Below are positions 50,168-58,045 of a stretch of DNA of 64,000 bases, in pieces. Position 1 is the first letter of the stretch. Each line of letters starts with the position of its first letter. Made by a program: the position numbers and the translations under genes. The notes beneath the pieces were generated by a model. It made no database searches, was not told where the DNA came from, and saw only the letters and a program-made list of their open reading frames with translations. The stretch is taken from positions 1-64,000 of the forward strand of contig JACRBM010000066.1 in assembly GCA_016219275.1 (NCBI GenBank), read 5' to 3'. This DNA comes from Chloroflexota bacterium. Lineage in GTDB: Bacteria > Chloroflexota > Anaerolineae > UBA4142.

Positions 50168-50383
50168 ATGCATCAAGGCGCACGACCAAACAACATCATT
50201 CGTCCGCACCAATACACGACTATCGAGTACATGACAGGACCGAATCGCAAAGGTCCCAAGCGTTGCTTGCATTGTCGCAAGCCGTTCAAGCAAGGCGAGA
50301 CCTGGCAACGCCACACCTCGCCCAAAGAGTCAAGGCGGCGATCCTATGTCGTCGGTATTCACTCCGCTTGTTTAAGTCAATAG
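50168..50383 (+). CDS. Small zinc-binding protein near recombinase 2
   Basis: The 71-residue protein starts MHQGARPNNIIRPHQ and contains RCLHCRKPF (CxxC) and, near the end, GIHSACLSQ (HxxxC-type), likely a single zinc knuckle. GGAGAATCTAC precedes the ATG. It follows RNA element 2 and precedes the recombinase. Function unknown. Confidence 0.55.
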   Translation: MHQGARPNNIIRPHQYTTIEYMTGPNRKGPKRCLHCRKPFKQGETWQRHTSPKESRRRSYVVGIHSACLSQ

Positions 50384-50448
50384 ACAACCTGCATGATCCG
50401 TCCAGGGGCTGGGGATTGCACCTAGCCCCTGACACCGAGGAGATTTGA

Positions 50449-50724
50449 ATGGAACAATCACTATCTGATCAACCCACATCCCGGCCGAAAAAACGTCGGA
50501 TGACTTTTGCAGAATGGCAGAAGGCAAATCCAAATCACACAATCTTGCCAGGGAATGAAAAAGAAGTTGCAGAGATTACAGAAGGTATCATGAAATTTGT
50601 CGCCCAATGGTATCGCGACAGCGAAGCAGCGGCACGTCGTAAAACTCGCCAGTTTAAACAGGCGCAAGAAAAGAAAGCCACGCCCAAGTCATCGGCATCG
50701 CGTCGCAAAAGCAAGCATCGTTAA
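50449..50724 (+). CDS. Small basic protein before recombinase 2
   Basis: The 91-residue protein has a helical middle (EKEVAEITEGIMKFVAQWYRD) and a strongly basic tail (RRKTRQFKQAQEKKA, ending SKHR). GAGGAG precedes the ATG. It is 48 bp before the recombinase, probably same transcript. Possible accessory factor. Confidence 0.5.
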   Translation: MEQSLSDQPTSRPKKRRMTFAEWQKANPNHTILPGNEKEVAEITEGIMKFVAQWYRDSEAAARRKTRQFKQAQEKKATPKSSASRRKSKHR

Positions 50725-50772
50725 ATCAACCAATCCATCTCACAAAATCGATTCCACTTCGAGGAGGCAATC

Positions 50773-52509
50773 ATGCGGTACGTCGGTTATGTTCGCATCA
50801 GTTCAGAAGATCAACGTGGCAACTATTCACTCGACGCGCAAAAGCACGCGATCCGTTTATGGGTTGCCCAACAAAAAGGCGATCTCAGCGGCGCGCTCGT
50901 CCGTTTCTACGAAGACGAAGCGTTTACCGGCACTAATGATGATCGTCCGGCTTTTCAAGACATGGTGCGCGATGCACGGCTCAAACAGTTCGATGCCATC
51001 GTCGTCCACAAGTTTGATCGCATGGCACGCAGTCGTCGCGATGCCAGCGTTTACAAATCCCTCTTTCGCGCCGACCTGGGCATCAAAGTCTTTTCCGTCA
51101 CCGAACTCTCCGAAGACGAAGACAGTCTCGCCGGCATGTTGACCGAAGGTGTGCTCGAACTCGTCGCCGAATGGTACAGCCGCAACCTCAGTTCCGAAAC
51201 GAAAAAAGGCAAACGCGAAAAAGCATCCCAGGGCAAACACAATAACCTTGCGCCCTTCGGCTACGACAAAACCAAAGAGGGCATTCTCATTCGCAATGAG
51301 AAAGAGGCGGAAGGATTGCTTTTGGCGTTCACCGAATACGGCACGGGCAAATACACCGACCGCGAAATTGCAAATCTATTGAATGCGGCAGGCTACCGGT
51401 CCAAGACCGGCCTGCCCTTCAATCGCGAGATGGTGCGCTCGATGCTCCAGAATCAAACCTACCTGGGACTCATCCGCTACCACTCGTACAAGAAACAACC
51501 CAACGGTCGCCGCGACAAATCCGTCCCGACGCAATGGTTCACGGGACAACACGAGGCGATCATCCCGCAAGATATTTTCGACCGCTGTCAAGAGGTTCGC
51601 AAGTTATCTCACGGTCGTCGCACTCCCGTTCGCAGCATTCTCACGTATCCACTTTCGGGCTTGCTGTATTGTGGTCATTGCAATTCCAAAATGCGCGCGC
51701 AAAAGAATCCACTTGGTCAGCGCTATTATCGCTGCGCGGGCGTCGTCGATTGGAGCAACGGCTGCCCACAATGTATGGTCAACGCCGATCTCATCGAAAA
51801 CCAGTTGGGTGGATTCTTGAGTTGCATGGAATTGCCGGACGAGTGGGAACAATCCGCCGTTAACGCCGTCGGCGATTTGTTGGGCAAAGAACGGCTTGAC
51901 GAACGTATCAAAGAAATCCAAGCGATCATCGAGCGACTCGATTTTCGCTGGGACATGGGGTACTTGAAACAGGAGGAATACGTCGAAAAGCGCGAGCAAC
52001 TCAAAACTGAGCTCGCGCAACTGCAACCGATCCCGCAAGACGAATTGATCGAGGCACATCGATTGCTCAAAAACTTTTCCAAGGAGTGGAACGAAGCGGA
52101 CGCTGAGGGGAAACAACGTCTCTTCAATTTGATTTTGGAACGCGTGTGGGTGTGCGACGATCATCTGTGCGCGCTCATGCTGCGCCCCAGCTACTATGTG
52201 TCGGTGCATCAAGCGATTAAAGACGGAATGATCAAGGACATTTCGCAGGATCAATTACCGCCCTTCCTGCAAAAAGAAAACGGCAACTTTCGTGTTATGG
52301 AAAGTTGCCGCTGCGGGAGCGACGGGATTCGAACCCGCGATCTCGGCCTTGACAGGGCCGCGTGTTGGGCCAGCTACACCACGCCCCCACGAACGGCACG
52401 GAATATAGCATACCTCTCCTACCGTGTCAAATCGCTTCCAACTGTGCCTGCAATTCTGCGTACGGAATCTCCATCAGCTCTGCTTCGAACACCTCCGCAA
52501 ATCGCGTAG
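50773..52509 (+). CDS. Large serine recombinase 2, 3' end runs through tRNA-Asp
   Basis: The 578-residue frame has a resolvase domain (1-150; YVRISSEDQ with S10), Recombinase domain (about 165-270; TDREIANLLNAAGY), zinc ribbon (LLYCGHCNSKM) and a coiled-coil region (about 375-445). The last about 75 residues (from CGSDGIRTRDLG) are the translation of the antisense strand of a tRNA-Asp gene and flanking DNA, so the natural protein ends near residue 505. This arrangement suggests the element is integrated at the tRNA 3' end. Confidence 0.9.
   Translation: MRYVGYVRISSEDQRGNYSLDAQKHAIRLWVAQQKGDLSGALVRFYEDEAFTGTNDDRPAFQDMVRDARLKQFDAIVVHKFDRMARSRRDASVYKSLFRADLGIKVFSVTELSEDEDSLAGMLTEGVLELVAEWYSRNLSSETKKGKREKASQGKHNNLAPFGYDKTKEGILIRNEKEAEGLLLAFTEYGTGKYTDREIANLLNAAGYRSKTGLPFNREMVRSMLQNQTYLGLIRYHSYKKQPNGRRDKSVPTQWFTGQHEAIIPQDIFDRCQEVRKLSHGRRTPVRSILTYPLSGLLYCGHCNSKMRAQKNPLGQRYYRCAGVVDWSNGCPQCMVNADLIENQLGGFLSCMELPDEWEQSAVNAVGDLLGKERLDERIKEIQAIIERLDFRWDMGYLKQEEYVEKREQLKTELAQLQPIPQDELIEAHRLLKNFSKEWNEADAEGKQRLFNLILERVWVCDDHLCALMLRPSYYVSVHQAIKDGMIKDISQDQLPPFLQKENGNFRVMESCRCGSDGIRTRDLGLDRAACWASYTTPPRTARNIAYLSYRVKSLPTVPAILRTESPSALLRTPPQIA
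52271..52310 (-). terminator. Terminator of tRNA-Asp
   Basis: CGGCAACTTTC (52281-52291) and GAAAGTTGCCG (52300-52310) form an 11-bp stem; on the minus strand it is followed by TTTTCTTTTT (52280-52271). It lies directly after the tRNA 3' end. Confidence 0.85.
52314..52388 (-). tRNA. tRNA-Asp (GTC)
   Basis: On the minus strand GGGGGCG (5', 52388-52382) pairs with CGCTCCC (3', 52321-52315) as acceptor stem. The anticodon stem CGGCC/GGCCG encloses loop CTGTCAA, so the anticodon is GTC (Asp). The T-arm GCGGG-TTCGAAT-CCCGT is typical. CCA is not encoded. The recombinase ORF overlaps it in antisense. Confidence 0.95.
52402..52430 (-). promoter_or_regulatory. Promoter of tRNA-Asp
   Basis: On the minus strand TTGACA (52425-52430), 17-bp spacer, TATATT (52402-52407). 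The -35 overlaps the stop codon of lipB. Near-consensus, in line with strong tRNA transcription. Confidence 0.75.
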
Positions 52510-53125
52510 CGATGCGCTCGCGTACCGCGCGCGGCTCAATCGCGCGGTGCAACTCGCGCGTCATCGTCGTCACTGCTTTGTCGGCAATGCCACACGGTAC
52601 GATCAAATCAAAGTGCGCGAGGTTCGGGTCCACATTCAACGCGAAACCATGATACGTGATCCACTCTTCGATCCGCGCGCCAATCTGCGCGATTTTCGCT
52701 TCACGCGAATCCTGTTCAACCCAGACTCCAACCAGTTTCTCGCTGCGCCGGCTCGCGATACCGAAATCACCGAGCGCGCGGATCATCAACTCTTCGAGCG
52801 AGCGAACGTACCAGCCCACATCCATCCGGAAATTTCGCAGATTCAGAATCGGATACCCGACGAGTTGTCCGGGTCCGTGATACGTTACATCGCCGCCGCG
52901 CTCGACGCGAAACACCTCCACGCCCATCGCGCGTAACGCCTCCGGCGACGCGAGAATATTTTCGTCTTTCGCGTTTCGTCCCAGGGTCAATACCGGCGGA
53001 TGTTCCAACAACAGCAACGTATCCTGCAACGCACCGCGCTTGCGCGCCGCGACGAGGCGATGTTGCAACGCGAGCGCGACCGCGTATGGCATCCTTTCGA
53101 TGTTGACGAGCCAAACTTGATTCAT
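52427..53125 (-). CDS. lipB: Octanoyltransferase LipB
   Basis: LipB moves octanoyl groups from acyl-carrier protein to lipoyl domains. 232 residues from ATG 53123-53125. Signature blocks: RGGDVTYHGPGQLVGYPILNL (about 76-96), EAKIAQIGARI (K in the Cys-Lys pair, about 142-152), ITYHGFALNV and DLIVPCGI with the catalytic Cys at 178. AAAAGGAT precedes the ATG closely. A longer frame is not typical. It is followed by the tRNA-Asp promoter. Confidence 0.93.
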   Translation of the reverse strand: MNQVWLVNIERMPYAVALALQHRLVAARKRGALQDTLLLLEHPPVLTLGRNAKDENILASPEALRAMGVEVFRVERGGDVTYHGPGQLVGYPILNLRNFRMDVGWYVRSLEELMIRALGDFGIASRRSEKLVGVWVEQDSREAKIAQIGARIEEWITYHGFALNVDPNLAHFDLIVPCGIADKAVTTMTRELHRAIEPRAVRERIATRFAEVFEAELMEIPYAELQAQLEAI

Positions 53126-53131
53126 ATCCTT

Positions 53132-53160
53132 TTGCATCCTAACCGCGTTTGCAGTAAAAT
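53132..53160 (+). promoter_or_regulatory. Promoter giving a probable leaderless ABC-ATPase mRNA
   Basis: TTGCAT (53132-53137), 17-bp spacer, TAAAAT (53155-53160). The predicted transcription start falls at 53167-53168, the A of the ATG. A leaderless transcript is therefore likely. Confidence 0.55.
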
Positions 53161-53167
53161 CGAAAAC

Positions 53168-54040
53168 ATGATCGAACTCACGCACGTCACCAAACGTTAT
53201 CGCGATTTCATTGCGGTGAACGATTTGACTTTGACCGTGAACACCGGCGAAATCGTCGGCATCATCGGGCATAACGGCGCGGGAAAAAGTACGACGCTCA
53301 AAATGATCGCCGGACTCGTCGCGCCGACTGAAGGTGCGATTCGCGTCCTGGGACGGGATATTCAAAAAGAGAGCGTCGCGGTCAAGCGGCACATTGGCTT
53401 TTTGCCGGAAGAAAGTCCACTCTACGAAAACATGACCGCGCACCAATACCTCGTGTTCTTCTCTGAACTTTACGGAATGCCGCGCCGCGCGACGCTCGCG
53501 CGTATTGATGCGCTCCTCGATTCGCTCAAACTCCCCGAGCGCGACAAGATGACGGGCGAATTCTCCAAAGGCATGAAACGCAAAGTCGCGATTGCGCGCA
53601 CGCTGTTGCACGATCCGGATTTGCTCGTCCTCGACGAGCCGAACTCGGGACTCGATCCGCTCACGTCGTTCTTCATCATCAACTATTTGAAAACGCTCAA
53701 GCGCGCGGGCAAGACGATCTTATTGAGCGCGCACAATCTCTTTCACGTCGAGTACATCTGCGATCGCGTCGCCATCATCAAGAACGGACAACTCGTCGTG
53801 TTCGACACGATGGACGCAATTCGCGCGAGTCTGGGGCGGCGCGAGTATCAGGTCGTCTTCAAAGCAGACGAGCCGCTCGATTTTGAACACAAGGACGACA
53901 ATTACGTTTTTCGCACGACCGACGTCGGCGCGATCGCGGACATGCTCGAAACGATCGCGGAGAACGAGTGGGCGCTCGTGGATTTGTCGGTGCAGGAATC
54001 CGCGCTCGAAGAAATCTATGTGAAATTGATGACCGCGTAA
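53168..54040 (+). CDS. ABC transporter ATP-binding protein
   Basis: The 290-residue protein has Walker A GHNGAGKST (34-42), signature FSKGMKRKVAIAR (LSGGQ variant), Walker B LLVLDEP and switch His (SAHNL). It is of the ABC-2 type of exporters (CcmA/NatA-like). No permease is adjacent; the next gene is a lipoprotein. The partner must be elsewhere. Confidence 0.9.
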   Translation: MIELTHVTKRYRDFIAVNDLTLTVNTGEIVGIIGHNGAGKSTTLKMIAGLVAPTEGAIRVLGRDIQKESVAVKRHIGFLPEESPLYENMTAHQYLVFFSELYGMPRRATLARIDALLDSLKLPERDKMTGEFSKGMKRKVAIARTLLHDPDLLVLDEPNSGLDPLTSFFIINYLKTLKRAGKTILLSAHNLFHVEYICDRVAIIKNGQLVVFDTMDAIRASLGRREYQVVFKADEPLDFEHKDDNYVFRTTDVGAIADMLETIAENEWALVDLSVQESALEEIYVKLMTA

Positions 54041-54051
54041 AAGGAGCCCCA

Positions 54052-55146
54052 ATGCTGAAACGTGATTGCCGCGTTATTTTAACGTTACTCGTGCTGCTCG
54101 TCAACGCGTGCGCGCCGATGCCAATTCCGACGGTCGCCCCGGCATCGGCTATTACCACCACGCCCGTGGCTGAAATCGCGCCGTTGGTCATTCCCGTTTC
54201 CGGTACGATTGCCAACGCGCGCGCGGAAATTTCCGGCATGGCGTGGTACGGCGACTATTTGATTCTGTTGCCCCAGTATCCCGATTTCGAAAAGCGACGC
54301 AACATCGCGCCCCAAGCCGCGCCGGCGCTTTTCGCGTTTGCCAGAGCCGACCTCCTCGCGTTCGTGGACGGCGCGAAAAAAGATGCGCTCGTCCCCAAGC
54401 GCATCCAGCTTGACGATGGCGATTTAATCAAACGGATTGACGCGGACGGATTCAACTATCAAGGGTACGAATCCATCGTGTTCGTTGGCAATCGAGTGTT
54501 CGTCACCATCGAAACCGAAAATAAATTAAACCGCAACACGATGCAAGCGTACTTGATGGCAGGCGACATCGCGCCGGATTTGAGCAAGGTGAAATTCGAT
54601 CCAACGAAACTCACGCCGATCAAATCACCCGCGCCGATCAACAATCTCAGCCAAGAGGCACTGCTCGCCGTCGGCGACAAACTGCTGACCTTTTACGAAG
54701 CAAACGGTGCGGGCGTGAACCAGTCGCCCATCGCATCCGTGTTCGATCAAAAAACACTCGCGCCCGTGGGCACGCTGACGTTTCCGAACCTGGACTATCG
54801 CCTGACCGATGTGACGCCGCCCGATAGCGCGTTCAAGTTCTGGGGCATCAGCTATCAATTTCCCGGCGACGATGCTTCACTCAAAGCGCCGCGCGTGGAT
54901 ACGCTGGCGGCAAAATACGGGCAAGGTCCCACACACGCGAAATTTCCTCAAGTCGAGCGTTTGGTCGAATTTCAGTATAACGAGTCCGGCGTCGCATTCA
55001 CCGATCGCGCGCCGATTCAACTGGTGTTGCTGAACGCGGATACCGCGCGTAACTGGGAAGCCATCGCGCGACTGGACTATCGCGGCTTGCTCATCGCAAC
55101 GGATTCGTTTCCGGAAACGATTCTCGCGTTCGTGCCGTTCAAATAA
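54052..55146 (+). CDS. Lipoprotein, esterase/phytase-like beta-propeller candidate
   Basis: The 364-residue protein has a signal sequence with lipobox LVNAC (Cys 20). The mature part has repeated beta segments (YQGYESIVFVGNRVFVTIET, AISGMAWYGDYLILLP-like) and a final ILAFVPF, compatible with a beta-propeller such as found in some extracellular hydrolases. Family not firmly recognised. The AAAGGAG ribosome site is good. Function unknown. Confidence 0.55.
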   Translation: MLKRDCRVILTLLVLLVNACAPMPIPTVAPASAITTTPVAEIAPLVIPVSGTIANARAEISGMAWYGDYLILLPQYPDFEKRRNIAPQAAPALFAFARADLLAFVDGAKKDALVPKRIQLDDGDLIKRIDADGFNYQGYESIVFVGNRVFVTIETENKLNRNTMQAYLMAGDIAPDLSKVKFDPTKLTPIKSPAPINNLSQEALLAVGDKLLTFYEANGAGVNQSPIASVFDQKTLAPVGTLTFPNLDYRLTDVTPPDSAFKFWGISYQFPGDDASLKAPRVDTLAAKYGQGPTHAKFPQVERLVEFQYNESGVAFTDRAPIQLVLLNADTARNWEAIARLDYRGLLIATDSFPETILAFVPFK

Positions 55147-55273
55147 TGCGCGCAATATCTTGCGAAGGTTGATCGGAAACGCGTTCCGCAATGACGCGCC
55201 TGCCGCCTGCCAAGCTCGCTGTTTTATCGGCTAAACCTTCGCACGGCTGACCGCGGCAAGCTCTAACATGTTT

Positions 55274-55304
55274 TTGATGGACAAGAGTCGCAACTGATTA
55301 TACA
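55274..55304 (+). promoter_or_regulatory. Promoter of the Cys leader / DUF4395 operon (tentative)
   Basis: TTGATG (55274-55279) and TATACA (55299-55304) with 19-bp spacing, or TTATAC with 18-bp. Weak match but correctly placed about 20 bp before the leader peptide. Confidence 0.35.
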
Positions 55305-55325
55305 ATGTCAAGTAGGATGTAAGCG

Positions 55326-55412
55326 ATGCTTTTGTCGAATGCAATTACCCCAACCGTCTGTTGCTTGTGTTGTTGCGCGATGTTGGATCGCGCGTTTTTT
55401 GCATTGGGGTGA
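55326..55412 (+). CDS. Cysteine-rich leader peptide (attenuator uORF)
   Basis: 28 residues: MLLSNAITPTV, then CCLCCC, then AMLDRAFFALG. Five Cys in six codons (TGT TGC TTG TGT TGT TGC). GTAGGATG lies 8 bp upstream. It precedes a terminator and the DUF4395-thioredoxin operon. In mycobacteria, polycysteine leader peptides are known to control related sulphur-linked operons by attenuation. ATTACCCCAA inside the leader (about 55342) pairs with TTGGGGTGAT at its end, so the Cys codons lie inside a possible hairpin. Confidence 0.65.
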   Translation: MLLSNAITPTVCCLCCCAMLDRAFFALG

Positions 55413-55440
55413 TGATTTCAAATCGAATCCGATTCGATTC

Positions 55441-55480
55441 AACTCATCGCTGGCAATGCGGCGATGAGTTTTTTATTTTA
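55441..55480 (+). terminator. Attenuator terminator before DUF4395
   Basis: AACTCATCGC (55441-55450) and GCGATGAGTT (55461-55470) form a perfect 10-bp stem, followed by TTTTATTTTA. It lies 29 bp after the leader-peptide stop and 18 bp before the DUF4395 start. An AATCGAAT-loop-ATTCGATT hairpin lies between. Confidence 0.75.
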
Positions 55481-55497
55481 TCTCAGGAGAAATAACC

Positions 55498-55986
55498 ATG
55501 AGTGATCTAATCACACGCGTAGACCATTCCGCGTTGCGCGTCAACCAAGCGACGATCATTGCTTTACTGATCATCGCGTTCATCATCAACGCGCCGTGGC
55601 TCGTCGCGAGTGTTGGCTTGGTGATGCTGATCGGCACGGCATTACGCCAACCCGGTTTCAAATTCATCTACGCGGGGTTTCTCAAGCCGCGCGGCATCGT
55701 CAAACCGGATGTCATTGCCGATCACCCGCAACCGCACGTTTTCGCGCAGGGCATGGGCGGCGCAGTGCTCGCGATCGCGTTCGTTGCGTTCCTGCTGAAC
55801 AGCGCCATCGTCGGCTGGGCGTTGACGTGGCTGGTCGTTGCGCTCGCCGCACTCAATCTGTTCGTCGGTTTTTGCGCCGGCTGTTTTGTGTACTATTGGC
55901 TCGGTCGCTTGCGCTTGCCGGGCTTTACCGCGCAACCCCTTCCCGGCACATTCCCCGGGATGCGTCCATCGCAAAAGGCGGGTTGA
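55498..55986 (+). CDS. DUF4395 membrane protein
   Basis: The 162-residue protein has a short N-terminal segment VDHSALRVNQATI, four hydrophobic helices (about 19-42, 78-100, 102-125) and GFCAGCFVYYWL with two Cys. The pattern matches DUF4395, a membrane family often encoded with thioredoxins and sulphurtransferases. AGGAG precedes the ATG. The Cys pair in the last helix may be redox-active or metal-binding. Confidence 0.8.
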   Translation: MSDLITRVDHSALRVNQATIIALLIIAFIINAPWLVASVGLVMLIGTALRQPGFKFIYAGFLKPRGIVKPDVIADHPQPHVFAQGMGGAVLAIAFVAFLLNSAIVGWALTWLVVALAALNLFVGFCAGCFVYYWLGRLRLPGFTAQPLPGTFPGMRPSQKAG

Positions 55987-56468
55987 TGGACATTGCAATT
56001 CGTTTTGGCATCACCATTCTCATTATTTTCGCCGGCGTTGGCTTGTATCTCGCGGTGACAAAATTACGTCTTGCCTCTCTGCGTCACGTGCAGCGCGATC
56101 AGGCGAACCTGGGTCTGGACGATTTTCGCGTCGGCGCGCCGACGATTCTCTACTTTACCACGCCGGATTGCGCGCCGTGTCAAACGCTCCAGAGTCCAGC
56201 CATCGAGGAATTGCGCGCGCAGTTTGGCGATGCTTTGCAAATCATCAAGGTGGACGCGTCTGAACGGATAGACCTTGCCAATCAGTGGGGCGTGCTCAGT
56301 GTTCCGACGACGTTCATCATTGACGCGCAAGGACAACCGCGTCACGTCAACAATGGCGTCGCCTCCGCCGCGAAACTGGTTCAGCAACTGCACGCGTTTG
56401 CCGGGTTGAGTCAACCATCAGGCGCAGCGCGCCAAGTTGCCGCAAACAAACTCGCGACGCACGCGTGA
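55986..56468 (+). CDS. Membrane-anchored thioredoxin-like protein
   Basis: The 160-residue protein has an N-terminal membrane helix (5-24), then a thioredoxin fold with active site CAPC (62-65) in TTPDCAPCQTL, and a cis-Pro loop (SVPTTFII). Start ATG overlaps the DUF4395 stop (TGATG). Together they would form a membrane thiol-redox couple, probably in sulphur metabolism. Confidence 0.85.
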   Translation: MDIAIRFGITILIIFAGVGLYLAVTKLRLASLRHVQRDQANLGLDDFRVGAPTILYFTTPDCAPCQTLQSPAIEELRAQFGDALQIIKVDASERIDLANQWGVLSVPTTFIIDAQGQPRHVNNGVASAAKLVQQLHAFAGLSQPSGAARQVAANKLATHA

Positions 56469-56479
56469 ATAGAAAACGT

Positions 56480-56517
56480 CCCACCTCGCAGAGATAGTTT
56501 CTGCGGGGTGGTTTTTT
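56480..56517 (+). terminator. Intrinsic terminator of the DUF4395-thioredoxin operon
   Basis: CCACCTCGCAGA pairs with TTCTGCGGGGTGG (with a small mismatch), followed by TTTTTT and ATTTG (from 56511). Confidence 0.85.
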
Positions 56518-56639
56518 ATTTGCCTTTCACGGTTAAACGGAATCCAACGCCCGCGGCGAATCAATGACAAGATTCGCCGCTTGTTGTATACTGTCGAGTG
56601 TGTTGATGGCGGCGGGCGTTAACGTGGGGCAAGTCTTTA

Positions 56640-56781
56640 TCGAATCGGGAGGTGTGCGTCAAGTTTTTGGGTGGTGAAAAAACCTTGCGAAGGTTGAACG
56701 GCAATCCTATTTGATTTGTCGTCAAAACCTTCGCAAGGTTGAGTGTTCCAAAATTTTGACGGACACCCCGAATCGGGAGGT
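56640..56781. mobile_element. MITE-like insertion flanked by CGAATCGGGAGGT duplications
   Basis: CGAATCGGGAG precedes GTGTGCGTCAAGTTTTTGG (56641 onward) and a second CGAATCGGGAGGT follows at 56769-56781. Inside, TGCGTCAAGTTTTTGG and CCAAAATTTTGACGGACAC face each other, and AACCTTGCGAAGGTT (56681-56695) and AACCTTCGCAAGGTT (56726-56740) form another inverted pair. The second copy carries the GGGAGG ribosome site of the MFS gene, so the element landed right before it. Exact ends are uncertain. Confidence 0.5.
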
Positions 56782-56786
56782 AGAAT

Positions 56787-58043
56787 TTGTTCGTGATTAG
56801 CAAACGCTACGATACAAACTATCGCTGGTACATCCTGGGTTTAGCCGCGCTGACCAACGCCTTCGTTGCGGCAATGCCAACGATATGTCTGACCGTCTTG
56901 TTCAAAGAAATCGCGTCCGAGTTAAATTTGGATTTGGTGCAGGTTGGTTTGATTTGGGGCATTGGCGCGTTGCCAAGCGTCTTGGCGCTCTTGGCGTGGG
57001 GCGCTCTAGGCGACCGGCTCGGACCCAAGCGCATTCTCACGATCGGTTGCGTCCTGATCGGCGCGCTCGGCGCACTGCGCGGCGCGGCGTTCGATTTTAA
57101 CTCGTTGCTCGCCGCGGTGCTTGCCTTTGGTTTTGTCGCGCCGCTCGTCGCGATGAACTCGATCAAGGCATGCGGCATTTGGTTTCCCAGCCGGCAACTG
57201 GGTCTGGCGAATGGCGTCCTGTCCATGGGTATGGCGCTTGGATTCATGTTGGCTTCGATGATCAGCGCGACCATCCTGTCGCCCTGGTTAGGCGGTTGGC
57301 GGAATGTTTTGTTTTTGTACGGCGCACTGGCGTTTGCGTTCAGCGTGCCCTGGTTTTTCACCCGGTCTGTGCCTGCTAGCTCCCCCGTATCCGTCGGTAA
57401 ACCTGGGACGATCCCGATTTGGCAAGCGTTGCAGCATGTTGCGCGCATCCGAAAAGTGTGGTTGCTTGGTTTGATCATGCTGGGCATCGGCGGTTGTATT
57501 CAAGGTACCCTCGGTTATCTGCCGTTGTATTTGCGCGAATTGGGTTGGCTCGCGAATAGCGCCGATAGCGCGGCATCCACGTTTCACGCGGCGAGTATGC
57601 TCTTTGTCGTTCCGATTGCGTTATGGTCGGATCGCATGGGTTCGCGTCGCAAGGTCTTGCTTGCCGCCGCGCTCGCGATCACGGTCGGTGTCGGTTCGCT
57701 CTCGGTCGCTGACGGTTTCGCCGTGTGGATCGCGGTCGCGCTCGTGGGCATGGTGCGCGATGGGTTTATGGGCGTCTTTATCACGCTGATCATCGAAACA
57801 GAGGGGATTGGCGCGACGTATGCCGGCACGGCGACGGGCTTGGTCATGGCGTTTGCCGGCGTGGGACATCTCGTTGCGCCGCCTCTGGGCAATAGTCTCG
57901 CGAGCATCGCGCCGGGGATGCCGTTCGTCGCGTGGGCGATCCTGGCGGTGGTCGGGACCCTGGGTCTGGTCGCCTTTCAAGAGCGGAACGCCAACGTCGT
58001 GGGTGAGCGGGTGATTGTCCAGCCCAATCCAGTGCGAGAGTAA
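56787..58043 (+). CDS. MFS transporter
   Basis: The 418-residue protein has twelve hydrophobic segments in two halves, with the first-loop motif ALGDRLGPKR (G-x-x-x-D-R-x-G-x-R/K, about 72-81), as in the major facilitator superfamily. A cynate/nitrate-type (CynX/NarK-like) relation is possible. Start TTG 56787 has the duplicated GGGAGG 6 bp upstream; GTG 56793 is an alternative. Substrate unknown. Stop is 3 bp before the glucokinase. Confidence 0.88.
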   Translation: MFVISKRYDTNYRWYILGLAALTNAFVAAMPTICLTVLFKEIASELNLDLVQVGLIWGIGALPSVLALLAWGALGDRLGPKRILTIGCVLIGALGALRGAAFDFNSLLAAVLAFGFVAPLVAMNSIKACGIWFPSRQLGLANGVLSMGMALGFMLASMISATILSPWLGGWRNVLFLYGALAFAFSVPWFFTRSVPASSPVSVGKPGTIPIWQALQHVARIRKVWLLGLIMLGIGGCIQGTLGYLPLYLRELGWLANSADSAASTFHAASMLFVVPIALWSDRMGSRRKVLLAAALAITVGVGSLSVADGFAVWIAVALVGMVRDGFMGVFITLIIETEGIGATYAGTATGLVMAFAGVGHLVAPPLGNSLASIAPGMPFVAWAILAVVGTLGLVAFQERNANVVGERVIVQPNPVRE

Positions 58044-58045
58044 AA

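Noticed and set aside
52314-52509. C-terminal extension of the recombinase as a genuine protein domain
   Set aside because: It is the antisense reading of tRNA-Asp, its stem-loop terminator and promoter, so the protein end is an artefact of read-through.
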